From NCBI GenBank assembly GCA_017562135.1, contig QEYB01000895.1, positions 1,302,001 to 1,366,000 on the forward strand: 64,000 nucleotides of DNA, in the 5' to 3' direction. Positions 42,980-56,400 of this stretch are shown here, piece after piece (position 1 is the stretch's first letter; each line of letters opens with the position of its first letter). A model generated the notes under the pieces. The model made no database searches. It worked only from the letters and a program-made list of their open reading frames with translations, and was not told the DNA's origin. The position numbers and the translations under genes are program-made. The DNA comes from Dipylidium caninum. Lineage: Eukaryota > Platyhelminthes > Cestoda > Cyclophyllidea > Dipylidiidae.

Positions 42980-45900
42980 ATGTTTTACTCCCCCGAAGAG
43001 ATAAACGCTGTCAAAATTCCCGACGGAGAGCGTTTATTCGAGCTTGACCCTTGGTTGGAACCGTACAGGTTTGAAATCAAAAGAAGGTACCGATTGTTTC
43101 TTCCTTGTAGTAATATAATTTTATTGCGATTATTGTCCTCACAATTGCCGCGAGCCTTGTTTAGAAGGCTTGGTCCACTTAAAGGTCTTTTAAGCTACAT
43201 ATATACTTATATAGCCATATATAGCCCCCTTTCCAATTGTTTTGCTAACTGCTACAAATTAAATAGCCAAGGTTAGACATCTGTACAGAGTCATATGCTA
43301 CCTAGGCATGTATTGTGGCTACTGTCGTGTACATATATGAGACTCAAATCTGGTAGTTTATACTATTAAAGTACTGACTATGGTTTTGCCATGTGTTCTT
43401 TGACTTTCAGATACAAATGTTTTGAGGATTATCAAAAATGGATTGATAGTGTGGGTGGAATGGATGCATTTACGCAGGGATATAAACAATTTGGAATTAA
43501 TGCGGGGCCTGACGGAACTATTAGGTGCTGCGAATGGGCTCCGGGAGCCTCAGCTCTTTACCTTCGAGGAGATTTCAGTTTGTTTCATGAGTTGCACTTA
43601 CTGTCTTATCTCAGATAATTGGAAGGAGTTTGAATACCCCTTTAAGAAGTTGGAATTTGGAAAGTGGGAACTCGTCATTCCACCAACTCTTGGTGACGGA
43701 AAACCAGTAATCCCTCATCTTTCAAAGGTCAAGGTATTTCACTCCTTGTTCTCGAGTTTGTAGCTCCTAGTAATTGGTCCAGACGGCGTTAAGCATGATC
43801 GTCTTAGTCCATGGGCAAAATATGTGAAAAATTTTGACAAAAACGTAATCTATGATCAAGTGTTTTATAACCCACCATCGGTAAGTTGCAGTTTATACAA
43901 TCATCTAGTCCTTACATTCCAGCCCTACAAATTCAAATACCCTCACCCACCGAAACCGAGAGCTCTCCGAATCTACGAATGTCACGTTGGCATTGCCACC
44001 TCGGAGTTGAAGGTGGGTTCCTACTTAGAGTTCAAGGATAAAATGCTGCCGAGGATCGTTGACTTGGGCTATAACTGCATTCAACTGATGGCGGTGATGG
44101 AACACGTTTATTACGCCTCCTTCGGGTACCAGGTAACAAACTTCTTCGCCGCTTCCAGTCGCTATGGCACACCAGACGAACTGAAGGAGTTAGTTGATGA
44201 GTGTCATCACCAGGGTATAACGGTCTTCCTCGATGTAGTCCATAGCCACGCCTCGAAGAACACTGCGGATGGCTTGAACCAGTTTGACGGAACAAATTCT
44301 TGCTACTTCCATGATCACGGCAGAGGAGTTCATGAGCTCTGGGATTCGCGCCTCTTTAATTATACCGAGTATGCTTGTGAAAATAAATATCGAATTAAAG
44401 TTATCTGAATGTTAACTTTCTATAATAGTTAGCCAGTTTTTTTATTTTTCCAAGTTCTGTCATTATTTGGTGCCACTGGCATTAGGAACAGTTTGCCATT
44501 TTAATTTGATCGTTGATGACGTTGTTGTTACAGATTGGAAGTGCTTCGTTTCCTCCTTTCAAATTTACGATGGTGGATTGATGAATATGGGTTCGATGGA
44601 TTCCGCTTTGACGGCGTCATGTCTATGCTCTATCACCACCATGGTCTTAATACTGACTTCTCCGGATCCTACGGCGACTACTTCGGGCTGTCCGTGGATA
44701 CGGAATCATGGACCTACCTTATGCTTGCTAATAACTTCCTTCACAAAAAATATCCATTCGTTATCACAATTGCAGAGGTATTTGTGATTGCGTTCTTATT
44801 AGCATTCTTGAGGACTAACTGGACATATAAATGTGGCAAACTTTATGATAGACCACCTCTGAATACTTGACTTATGTGTTACTTTTTAGCTAGTTGTCAT
44901 TTCTCTATGTTTTTCATTTATCCGGGAAAGTAAACTAAGATTATAGTTATATCGTCGGCAAGCTGATATTTTAGGCTCATCAGCTGTGATTTTACCATTT
45001 TTTTGCTGTAGGAAGTCAGTGGAATGCCAACATTGTGCCGTCCCGTGGATGAAGGAGGCGCAGGCTTCGACTACCGTTTAGCCATGGCCATCCCAGATCT
45101 TTGGATTGCGGTATGTAGCGATTATCATCACATGTTCTCATTCATTTCTAAAATCATACAAATAATTTGTTACTGCATTTTCTTCTCCTGGAATCACCAT
45201 TTAATCCTACAAACTAGTTGCGTTGTTGTAAATTTGGAAAGAATTGCCAAAAATATAGCAATCAGAAAAGTTCATTAGTGGATGGCATGTGTGATTTATC
45301 CAAATGAATACGCATATAATCTGTAGCACCCACTTCCGATACGTGGCGCTGTTAAACTCACTCGGATGATTGATTACTGTGAAGAGTGCGGACGATAGGA
45401 ATATGAAACTCCTAATATCGTTTGCAAAAGTGAAGATGCTTAGACGTAATTTCCTGTGCCCTCTGTTTATGACTGTGTACTCAAAGTACACGGTGATCTA
45501 ACTGGAGTAAACAGTTTAAAATATTCGTCTCCTTTCCGTGGGTACTGAACGCTAGCACCATGTGGATAATTCATGATTGATACACTTCAAATATGTGAAT
45601 TGTTTTTCAGTAGAACCGAATCACTTGCTTGCCATTCAGATAACCCTCCAAAGATTAATTATTCGCTATAATTCGGTACTGACACACACTTTCTGTTGTG
45701 CGCCCTATATTTCACTTTCTCAAGCTGTTATTGTTAACCAATGTTTTTTTAATTAAATTAAGTTTAGTTGTTTTGAACGATGAAGTATTTTCACTTTTTT
45801 GCTACTGCTTTGGTCGCTCCTCCGAGTTAGAGTTAACATTTTTCCTTTATGTCGAAGTTTGTACCGCTGCTTTCTTACCACTCATTAAATTTGGCTTACC

Positions 45901-47171
45901 ATCGAAGCCGGCTCGTAATGCACGCTGTTTATTTCGTGACCTGCTGAACTAATTTACTTCAGAGTGTGTTTCCATGTGCCTACATAATTGGACATCCCAA
46001 CAGGAAAAATAAAGTATATACACTTATCGGCCATTCGCTCTAACAACTTGTTTACACTTTTTAGTTTGGGCGTGTAAAGTGTATGCGTTTGAAACACTTT
46101 AAAGGGTTCAATGGGGGCAAGCTTTTTTGTAAAAAAAAGCCATTCTCTTTTCCCTTGTGTACAGTTATTGAAGAAGCTCTCAGACGAGGACTGGGATATG
46201 GGGAAGATAGTTCACAGCCTTACAAATCGTCGGTGGGGTGAGGCGAACATCGCTTATGCAGAATGCCACGACCAGGCGTTGGTGGGCGACAAGACTATCT
46301 CCTTCTGGCTAATGGACAAGGAGATGTACACGCACATGAGCACCCTCTCCGACCAGAGCCTTATCATCGACCGGGGCATCGCCCTGCACAAAATGATTCG
46401 CTTTATCACCCACGCCCTAGGTGGGGAAGGTTACCTCAACTTCATGGGTGCGTTTTCGTTACCAGCTACCTTTTCCCTCTTTTTTCAGCGTTTTTACATT
46501 CTTGTGTTGCTGTTTGCTCCACAAACTGCAAAATAACGGATAATTTTGTTGCGGTATATTAATATGTCTGAAGAAGATGACTGAAAAAAGAAATGTGGGC
46601 ACGAAGAACAGAGCTTCGTTTTTCTACTATTAGGATCGCTGTAGGTATTATCAACTATTCAGCGCGAATTGCTGTATTTGATGTCTCACCTTGGCTTATG
46701 TGTGGTCTGAGTTTCCGTGTGGATGTTTTTTGGGCAGAGGAGGGGCCTTGGTGAAAAGTTAATTGTGTTTAAACCTGTTGAGGTTCGAGTGGGAAGATCT
46801 GATCTTTGAATTTTTACATTTTGTTGCAGAAGTCAACTTCAAAGGACTTTTAACCCGAGTCTTTGCGTGGGAAAGTTGTTTTCAAAAATATTATTTTGGC
46901 CATCTATGTGCTGAGGTTTTTCATAAACAAGCAGTCCCCGAGGGACTGGCCATCATATCGCCCCGTTTCCCGTATTTAACATTTAAAATCGGCCAGCACA
47001 TGGCGTATTTTGCCATTTGTCAAGACACTTGCAGTTCAGCGAACAAATTATTTTTTTGTCACGTGAATTGGAATCATTCGGACTCGTTGCGGTTTTCACC
47101 CTATTGACGGCCTCGAAAATACGCTTGAATTTCGCTTCCGTCTCATTTGTACATGCTCGCTGTTTGCGATG

Positions 47172-47211
<40 letters not shown>

Positions 47212-49975
47212 GAGCGCTGTTTATGTGTGGCTTCACTGCCTCATTTTGCGCACAAAATGATATCAGTGCGGAGCTGAGAATCAGTATGCCTTGCCAAATT
47301 GGTGTGAGGGTATAAACAGTCTCTCTTTAACCACCACGTCATCACTTCCGTCCAGCCTTTTAATTAATGGTACATGATTTATGGCGTATGAAATAATCAA
47401 GGTAGTCAACCTTACATTCTGCAAAGGCTTTTTCCCCTACTTCCGTAAAACTTTACTTCTTCCTCACTATCCTTGCCCCTACCCAAACTCCATCTTCAGT
47501 TCGCTTTCATAGACGCGTATCCTTAAGCTTCGTTTGGTTAGAGCCGTCGAATAAATACGAGGAGAGCGGGGAGGGCGATGCTGTAGTGTCTCCCAGTCTG
47601 GAGGAATTTTTTTCACAGTAGACTGACTTGCCGAGTACAGTGTAACGTGTTGTAGCTCCTTGCAGTGGGAAAAGAAAGCTTTCCTCTCGGCGAGACCATT
47701 TCAGCCACGATCTATTGGAGCTGCGTGACCTTGGGCATTTTGCCGTCCGGTCTTCAGAAAGGTGACTAAGTCCGTTTGCAGTCCACCGTGTCGTGCGGCG
47801 CATAGCGCATGCATTGCTCCCGGGAGGAGATAGCGCTCCCAAACTCTTGGAGCACTCAGAAATGAGTTGGTCAAGAATGACCCGTCTTACTCTAGCATTT
47901 CGACACAGGTTGACAAGTAGTATAAACTGCCATGTTTCTATGCCAATCCACGTGTTTCGGCTTATTGTTATCACTCAATCTGGATGATGCCCGTTTGCGT
48001 AGTCTCCCACAACCAGACCACGCGGTGTGGACGTTAGCGAAATACGCCATTACGGGAAGGGTAGGAGCCGATCAACTCCAGTCATGTAACCTTTAATTGA
48101 CGTTTGGTGGGATTTCAAAATAGTTGGGGAAAGTGTACGGTAGAAAGACGGAAGCAGCTGATCGGGTCGCGTCTGTACCTCAAAAAGGATGTAAATATAA
48201 TCACATTTTACGGGTTTTCGGTGTTGCATTACATAGCCACGAGGAGGGTGCGATTTATCTGATTTCCTGCTACCTCGACTGGCGAAAATGAATGTTTGAG
48301 AAACGGGGACGATTTGCCGCTGAAATGACTACATCAAGGGGACACTGTCCCGTCTGCCACCTCTGCCGCATGCTCCCGTTGCCATCACCAATGTCGCCAC
48401 TTTCAACCGGTATAACTTGCCGGAGCCTTGACGATTCGGCATCGGCCCGTTTGGCCCCTCTTTTCGCCATCTGAGTAGTTTTTTGTCCTTCCAAAGTGCC
48501 GACTTGGGAAACTAAGTTTCCCATTTTTGTGGCCACAGACCGTAAAATGCATTGCCCGATCTACAAAATTGATGAAATGATGCCTTTGTGCGGCTTTGGT
48601 AAGTTAAATAACCATTGTCATTGTTTGCTAACTTGGGGATTTTTTAAACGGGTATTTTTTCCACCTTCCGCCTTGATGGGAGACGTATTCACTGCTCTCA
48701 CTTTTCATTTTACGCCGATCACTTCGACTACAGTGATAATTAGCATGCGGGGAATATCTGCTCCGTGGGCAGAACCTGCATTCACAGAAACATGAAAGAA
48801 CGCGTATAAAATTAACTGGCCTGAATTTGTTAGACACAGAAGGCTGTTTTGCGGAGGGATGGAGGTTGACTGGGACTAAAGTGCTGCTTCCGTCCTTCGC
48901 GTAGGCAACGAGTTTGGTCACCCCGAGTGGTTGGACTTCCCCCGACATGGTAACAACAGCAGCTACCATTACGCGCGTCGCCAATGGCATCTGGTCGACG
49001 ATACGTTGCTCAAATACAAATTTTTGAATAACTGGGATCGCGCCATGCAACACCTGGAGGAAAAGTACCACTGGCTCAGCGCCCCTCAGGTCAGCCACTG
49101 CTCCGCACACCCGGCCCCTCTCTGTAGCTCTTCCTTACCCGCCTCCATAAGCGTACTCATCCTCAGGTCCGGAGGGCTTGTGACACCGACGGTAGGAAAT
49201 AGGGCAGACGTGGCACATTCGAATCAGTCAATAGGTAAAAAGGCCTCGTTAAGTATCGAAGTGGTCTGCAAGCCATCACGCGGTCGTAGGACATCGCTCG
49301 CAACAGATTTGGTTATATGTCGGGTTATTAGTCTTGTTTTTCTATTTTTTAGCGGATTAGAAGTAGGTCATCGGGGCTTGCACAAGGCTGTCTGGGAAGA
49401 TGTCATTCACCTTCGGTTGATAGCCTTTATATCTTAAAACTTTTCTGTGACATTATTGAGCTGCCAGGAGAAAGACCCTTTCTGTCTCCAGGGTGGCCAT
49501 CTGTGTCACAGTATTTCATAGTGTTGCATTTTGTGAATAGGAGGGATGCGATTGCATTCCCAATGACCCCTCATTCACACGATTGTGTTCTCTTTCGAGG
49601 CCTACGTAAGCAGAAAACACGAGGACGACAAAGTGATTGTCTTCGAGCGAGCCGGCGTCCTCTTTGTATTTAATTTCCACCCTCAAAAGAGCTTCGCGGA
49701 TTACCGCGTCGGCGTCAACACTCCCGGGAAGTGAGTGTCATAATTTGAATTCTCAGCAGTAATATCCGTAGTAGGTGGTCAACGATATTCCTACCCTTTC
49801 CCGTGTGTACAGTTACAAGATCATCTTGAACTCGGATCGGGAGGAGTTCGGCGGATTCAACCGCATTGACGAGTCGGTAACAATGGCGACTACGAATGAG
49901 GCGTGGGACAACAGGCGTTGCAGCATGTACGTCTATATTCCCTCGAGGGTCTGCATGGCCCTCGCTCCCGCCTAG
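42980..49975 (+). CDS. GBE1: 1,4-alpha-glucan (glycogen) branching enzyme
   Basis: Eleven phase-matched exons: 42980-43086, 43411-43577, 43615-43733, 43764-43880, 43923-44368, 44534-44777, 45012-45110, 46165-46447, 48905-49089, 49600-49730, 49813-49975 (TAG); 686 residues against 702 in human, and complete. It is a GH13 branching enzyme: N-terminal CBM48-type region ([16 protein letters not shown]), [10 protein letters not shown] (region I), GFRFDGV with nucleophile Asp345 (region II), ITIAEE with acid/base Glu400 (region III), HDQALVGDK (region IV), and a C-terminal beta domain ending YVYIPSRV. It cuts alpha-1,4 chains and makes alpha-1,6 branches in cytosolic glycogen, a major energy store of tapeworms. 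The residue after the catalytic Glu is Glu where human has Asp, a conservative change. The 5' introns are very short (30 and 37 nt among the first), while those at 45111-46164 and 46448-48904 are long; the latter holds an ATA microsatellite. Confidence 0.97.
47172..47211. repeat. (ATA)n microsatellite
   Basis: About 13 perfect trinucleotide units in the 2.46 kb intron of the branching enzyme gene (46448-48904). No other coding or mobile signal was recognised in that intron. Confidence 0.95.
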
Positions 49976-52428
49976 CCGTCGCCCTCTCCCCCTGCCATTG
50001 CAAGCGCCACCGTCCCCACTGCTCTCTCGCCTCGTTCTCGCCCTGCCGTGTGTCACATTTTTTTCACTTGTCATGTCTCTTTTTTGTGGTTTTTGACCAC
50101 ATCTTTTTTATCTGATTTCTTCATATATGCTTCCTCAGATCAGAGTCTTCTATGAATCATAGAATTATAAAGTGACGCCGTTATTTTGTTGTTCTCTATC
50201 TCAGGCGGTGGGCAGTAAATGATCGTGTGTTTCTTGGGAATTGAGGAGACGGTATCGAGTCGGCGTTCCCTTTTAAATAACGGCGAATCAGGACAATCAC
50301 TGCAAAATACTTTTCTGATTTGAACTAATATTCGTCGATCATCTTGTGGGAGAATTTTAGCGTTTTGGCGGAAGAAATGGGTCATATGTCCCCTCGCACT
50401 TTGCTAGCGTACTCTTGGAGTTTATCAAAAGTAGCCAGAAATGTGTGTGATACTGCTGGATTAGAACGCGCAAATAAAACACATGGATGGGGTCTTTATC
50501 TTGCTATTTCACTTGTCGGTAGTATTGCCTCGTCGATACTGTCCTGTTGACGATTTGTTGAGTGGTTTGTCAAGCGTCTAAAGGAGTCAATGGCAGGTGA
50601 ATTATCGCCAGACAAAACATCAGAGCCTTGAACGACGGACTAAGTCTACTTCCAGGGTAAACGGTTGAAATATGCAAGTTAATAATCTGCGTTCTTCGAA
50701 GTTCCGATGAAAGGGTGAAAGTGTACGCTGATGGCACAGAAATTGTTTACTTGGTTCACTTCTCGTGTAGGTGACGTAAATTGCATGGAGCGTCTGTGTC
50801 TGATTTACTACGTCCTGACGTTAAGCCGGTTCGCTTGGCTTTGTGCGTGCGTGATTTACCATCCACGTAATCCGGTGTTTGCAAACATGCGTCAGTCGCA
50901 TGCCATCGCGAAATACACGTGCTCGATCATACACATATTCTACTGAATTAAATGAGTAGGTGTTATTTATCTAAATTAGCACTGCGTGGGCGAGGTAAGC
51001 ATTAAAGTACTGTTTTTAATTTAAATGCCTCGAGGAGACCTAAGTCGAGAAAACGGCCTTAGTTTTTATGCGGATAACTAACGGAGTAAGAGTAAGCTGT
51101 ATTGCCAAAAGGCTTGTAAACCAGGTAAACATTTAGTTCGCCAAAGCAAATAAACGTTTGGCGATGAATTAACAACCCGGCTATAACCGCGAGAGAAATG
51201 AACAAGTTCGTTGCAGGCCTCTGAAACTTAGCCCACAATGAAATGGTGGCAAATAGCTTCACTTGAGGCATACAGAAAGCGTAATAAAGCGTCGCAAATG
51301 GAGCAGCGGATATCCCGCGGTGTCAACATGATATAAACAAGGTTGATGGTGTTTTCATTATACACAGCTTTCCAGCGCTAATCGGTATCCCACTTTTTAG
51401 TACTTGTTGTTTGAAATTGCCAATTTCTAAAAGTCCAAACGTGCACGCTGGGCCCAAAGTGATCTCCACCGATAAGCTCACTCGCGTCCACAGGATCAAG
51501 TAAATACATGTGAATAGTTTTGCGGGGATTCCTCTTAACTACTTCTGCCATTTATTTGAATGGCATTGCTGTCGCATTGTTGAATGTGACAGGTGCTATG
51601 TGTAGACGTGGCTGCGATAGAACGTTGAAAGTGGATCAATTTAAGATTTTTCTGTGTCTACAGTAAAGCTGGGGATCAGGAAAGCATGATTAAACCTTTT
51701 GCCGGGATGAATATAGAGGCGTTCTCGCAGTCGGAGTAAAACCACCCCTCTCCTCATATTATGCTATTACAAAAGTTAGGGACTACAAAATCTACCCAAA
51801 TCATAAAACAAAGGCAACAGGTACCGGTTTCCTTCCTCATAATTCTTTTGCTTATACGCGTAAGTGTGGAGGAGCAGAGTTCTCGACTCACAATCATGCG
51901 ATGTTCTTATTCATGCAGCATCCACTTCCGACACAACGAGGCCTCTACAGTTCTGACAGAGGTCGCTTCCAGGGTGGTCTGTGGCAGTGGAAGAGGGACG
52001 CGCCCTGACAGGCGCTGCTCAAGACGAGTTACTCCCACACTCCGCACTTGCGGCACTACGATTCACCAGCGGGACAGTTGGAGTGACCTGCGCAGTGCCC
52101 TTTTTACGACTGCGTATCTGCCCATTTCGCTAAGAGAAGTCTGCCAGGACTTGGGTGTCGTGAAGAGTGGACATTCGTGGAGTACAACACCGCCCACACG
52201 TGGTGATCCGCCTCGAGGAAGCAGTAGGGGATTACGGGGAAGAGGGGAACTGCGACAACCCGTGCCAGCATACAACATTTGCGCCCAACAAGTCACCCGT
52301 TCCACCCGTAAAGAAGACGATTAATCACTTAGTGATTGCATGCGGATTGTTTACTGTGTATAACGTAACACTTGTCTGTAATTCACGACAGTCCGGGGCG
52401 CCAATGTGAATTCACTCGACAGGCGCTT
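49976..52428. other. intergenic DNA, no gene recognised
   Basis: Lies between the convergent branching-enzyme and peptide genes and should hold their 3' UTRs. AATAAA at 50473-50478 could serve the branching enzyme. The 187-codon plus-strand frame at 51761-52324 has a hydrophobic stretch but no recognisable domain, and its second half is Arg/Ser/Thr-rich like chance GC-rich frames. Confidence 0.5.
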
Positions 52429-53246
52429 TCATCGGAGGCGCCTGAAGAGGATGGGATCGAGATAGCGCTTTGAGGCGACGATGGCTTCGCGCTTATCCAA
52501 ATCGCCCTTTGTGCGAATGGCTGCAAGTGAAAACGAGCTGTCAGTGGGCTTGGAAAATACATTCCCCCCTCAGAGGAGCAGACCACCTCGTCCCACATGC
52601 GGCCGACGGCCGGACAAAACCACGGTGGGGGGAGGGGGGGGGAGTGGAACTTATGTTCAGCACTTGTGTACTCCCGTGAGTGCACAAAGGGGCAAAACTG
52701 CCTGGTGGCAAATCAGGACTTTGTCTTCCACTCTCTTAAGGGACTTAAAGTTACGTGGATGCTTTTGTGTTGGTGATTTTGTTTAGGAAAGCTGAACCTA
52801 CGTGACTCGGCTGCCCATTAAGACAGACTGAAAGCAGGAAGTCCGCAATCATGTCACCTCGAAAAGCGTGAGTCGCCACCGGTGGGGCTACTTACGGCTC
52901 ATCATGAAGTGAATGGGGTCGAGGTTGCTCTTGAAGAGTTCGTAGATCTCCTCCTCTGACAGCGGATGCGCCAACGACGTGCAGACGAGAACCTAAATTT
53001 AGGGAAGCATTCAAGAAGTACATTTGGCGCACGAAGAAACTTGCGAGATTCGCTAGCCAAATTACCTCGGTGAGTGTGTCACTGCTCGTTGGGGAAAAAA
53101 TGGAGAGTGTACCTTAACAGTTACGCCCTGCTTAATTTTTTGTCAACAATCAGATCACCGCTGTGCTTGGCGCACAAGTAGACGAGAGAAATCAAACTGC
53201 CACTTACGGAGAAGGCACAGACGACGACCGCCAGCATGGCACGCAT
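52429..53246 (-). CDS. candidate secreted neuropeptide precursor (undescribed)
   Basis: Three exons on the minus strand with matching phases and consensus splice sites: 53208-53246, 52896-52992, 52429-52520; 75 residues. Exon 1 and the start of exon 2 form a clear signal peptide (MRAMLAVVVCAFS joined to VLVCTSLA, cleavage likely before HPLSEEE). The remainder has an amphipathic EEEIYELFKSNLDPIHF segment and then basic processing sites: DLDKR, EAIVASKR, YLDPILF-RR-LR. The motif LDPI-x-F occurs twice (NLDPIHF, YLDPILF), as expected for related peptides from one prohormone. No Gly precedes a dibasic site, so the products would not be amidated. A TATA box and CCAAT-type motifs lie upstream. I recognise no known family; other small secreted proteins remain possible. 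It is not a chance ORF in any ordinary sense, because a signal peptide, two phase-consistent introns and a promoter line up. Confidence 0.62.
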
Positions 53247-53303
53247 ACTTGTGAGGTTGGGTTGAATTTCTGAGAAACTGACTGCGTACCGAAAAGCCTT
53301 TCC

Positions 53304-53384
53304 TTATATACCCTCTCTGCTGGTCGGGGGCACATTTTGTCCAGCCAACCGGCTCATAAATCGTCGATTCTCCCATGTCATTGG
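53304..53384 (-). promoter_or_regulatory. core promoter of the candidate peptide precursor
   Basis: On the minus strand, TATATAA corresponds to plus positions 53304-53310, 58 nt before the ATG at 53246. A CCAAT motif corresponds to 53380-53384. An inverted copy (ATTGG) lies further upstream, in the plus-strand ggaccaatgggg near 53425. The arrangement resembles the promoter of the FMRFamide-like gene at 5.6 kb. Confidence 0.6.
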
Positions 53385-53429
53385 TGAAAGAGGAGACCTC
53401 GGCTCATATGATCGAGGGGACGCGGCGGG

Positions 53430-56400
53430 ACTGGACCAATGGGGAGGCTGCATTGAACGGACTCATAACAAAACTGGGGGAAGGGTGAGGTTCCCTCGCT
53501 GAGACGCTGGGAGAGTCCGGTTGCTGCGGAGAAGGCCACGATCGGGCCAAAGTTTGGGCATTTAGGCCTTAATGGCATTCCCATTGACGTCTCCTTAGTT
53601 TGTGGTACGGGAGCGGTTTGGAACGACGCCTTCACATCTTGGAGTTGCCCTCAGACTGGTCTGACACTCGGAGAGGAGAGCGGAGACCTGCCACTGGGTG
53701 GTGCTAAGGTGGGGAATGCCTCAGAGAGCATCTCCACAACGTGCTTAGGAAGGTCGTCGGGAAAGAAGTGGGTGGGTAGGAGGGCGGACGGTTGAGTTCA
53801 GGAGGCGGCTGGGAACGGTGGTGCAGCACTTGACAACTGACTCAACTAACTGCGAGCAAGGTTTGTAGCCTGTGTCCGAGGTTAAAGTAAGTTAAAAATG
53901 CGACGAACATAAGGGGAAGTAGAATTCGACGCCAATTGCCTCGACGACAAAGTTTAAACTGCGGCGGGGTTACAACAACACCACTTGGTTCCGACCCGAA
54001 AACCCCGTCTCGCTGGCATCGTCTTCGTTTGATTCGCAGCTGAATGAATTGCGGATTTTCTTGACAGAACATTTTGAACTCGCTTTTGTTTCTTTAGCCT
54101 GTTCAAAATACCTAACATAGTTTCATTTTTATCCCAACCCTAAAAATGGGAGGAAAAGACGTCTCTTTCGGACACATTTCAGTGTATTATCAGCGTCGCC
54201 AGCACAGGGGAGGTCATGTGCCGGGAAGGGGAATGAAGCCTTGAAGAGAAGGCAGTGTCCAAAGCGGTTTGCCAAATCTCGTTCAGGTGATTTTGTATTG
54301 AAATAAGCCCCGTTGGAGTAGACGAGAATCACGTCAGTCGAGGCCTTGTCCAGTCAGGTCGTCGTCCGAGCCCGACACGCGATGGTGCAGCGAAACACAC
54401 GCGTTGGAAGTAAAAGTAGGAAAGGCTCGGCTGTGGCAGCGAACTCGATCTTCTCGAGCCACCCCCAGTGCAACTCATTAGCCTCTGCGCTTCGTTGCAT
54501 CTGAAGGGCAGCGAATTTGATCCATTTCTGAAAAGACTCATTGCTGGCGAAGAAATGTGGTTAGTTTAGAACAAGGTTGATCGGAAGAGACCGTGGGTGA
54601 CGCAAGATGAATCAGGCCAGACGCCCTCTGAAGCAGAGATTCGCTGTCAGTCTCGTGGGAGTCTACACCTTGAACTTTCGCCAATCAGCCAAACCATCAA
54701 GTCAAACATTTGCATTTAACAAGGCGCCAAACTGGGCGAAGCAGTCGATTCGAGCGAAGCGGCCGAAAAGTGGCAAATTCTCGGGAGCTTGTTGTCCGTC
54801 CACCATGACAGCGCGAAGCCTTACAGCTCTTGGGCCTCCCCCGCCAAAAAAGTTATGGGACTTGGGTCGGGATGCGCTGACACCTGCCCCGAGTGGCCCT
54901 GACCTCACACCTTAACACTGCCGCTTATTTCGTCGTTCCAGGCAGAGACCTCTTCGCATGGTACACTTCTTAAAGACGCTACTGGTGTCAAATCCACTTT
55001 ATTCAGTTTTTTGAGGCAAAAAATTGGGAAATTCTGTGGGAGTGAAATTATGACACCGCCTGAACGATGGTTGATCATCCTCGAAAAGCGACAGTGCCCA
55101 GTTTAACAAAATTTTAGTCTTGAGCGAATGTTTAATTGGACGTCATTCTCACTTGAAATCCGCCTTCCCTCAGTTGCCAAGGCAGCATTTATGGCTGGCG
55201 GAGACGCCTCGGGAGCCAGGAGGTCCGTGGATTCGTCACAGCGGCGTGATGAAAGAAAAAATGAGCCCCACGTCAAAGAAAAGTATATTCGCCGGTACCG
55301 AGAATGACGTCGTGCTTTTCGCCCGGAAAACTTAATTAAAAACCTCTCAATAAATGGAAAAACCGCGGAATTGGCGCACCACCAGCCCGGGTAGAACCAG
55401 TTCGACTGAAGAGATCACCGGGCTAAAGGCCGCCAATTCGGTCGTCTGCCGCTCGCAAATAAGAGTTTGGCGGATGAAGACAAAAACACGACGTCGTCCT
55501 CTTAGGGGTTACACGCAGTCTCGACTGGGGGGTTGAGAAGATGCACAGGACGTGCGGCACATCGGGCTTCACCGCCTCCGCGCGGGCGGCTAAGGCGAGG
55601 CCGGTGGCACAGTCCGGAGGCCGAAGAGAAAGTCCTCCTCTCCAAGGCATTTAGGGAATCGGGCTCGCGTTCTGCCACCGAGAGGGGGGCACAACTGCTC
55701 TCCATTCATCCTCGGCTGCCCGGAAGTCATCCCGACGCCACTACAGCACCTCCAAAGTCGACTGCTCATGCGAGGTTGACTGCCAGTTAACCTGGCAACG
55801 GTTGTCGTAATGTGGGGCAAAGTGCGCCATAAGTTAAGGAAGCATGTCTCCATTGGCCTGCAGCGATAAAACTGGCGATCTCGTTAAACAAGAGCATATG
55901 CTCTTCCGAAAAGATTGCGCAAGAGTAGTTTTGTGTTTCTTCGGAGCGAATAATCTTATTCACCTCCACCACTACCTCCACCTCCACCGGTCCACTGGTG
56001 TTGCTCGGGTGCCCCGCCCCCTGCCCCCGCCCCTTTCCGCCCCTCATCTTCGCTGACAGACTGTACGAGTGGCCAAACCATACGCTTGACGATCACTGCT
56101 GTCGCGTTGCTGCTCTCCCACCTCCGACGCCGCCTACGCAGCTCTTCCCTCCGCCTCACTCCGCCTCGCATCCTCGTCAGCTGCAGCGCCTGTCAACATT
56201 CGCCCCATCTGCCACCTCGAAGTGAATCACCGGGCATATGGCATTTTCCACCGAGGCTGCATTGATTTACGGTCCTACTCGACCGTCATTACGACCGCCT
56301 GCAGGGCGCTTCCATCGCCCTCGTTGCGACGGGCGGGGAAGGAGGTGGCCCGGCCGTTCACCTTAGAGAAGTGGCCTCTCGTTCACCGAAACTCCTCTCC

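Noticed and set aside
51761..52324. 187-codon plus-strand ORF with a hydrophobic stretch
   Set aside because: No family resemblance, Arg/Ser/Thr-rich second half, no promoter or splice context; likely chance.
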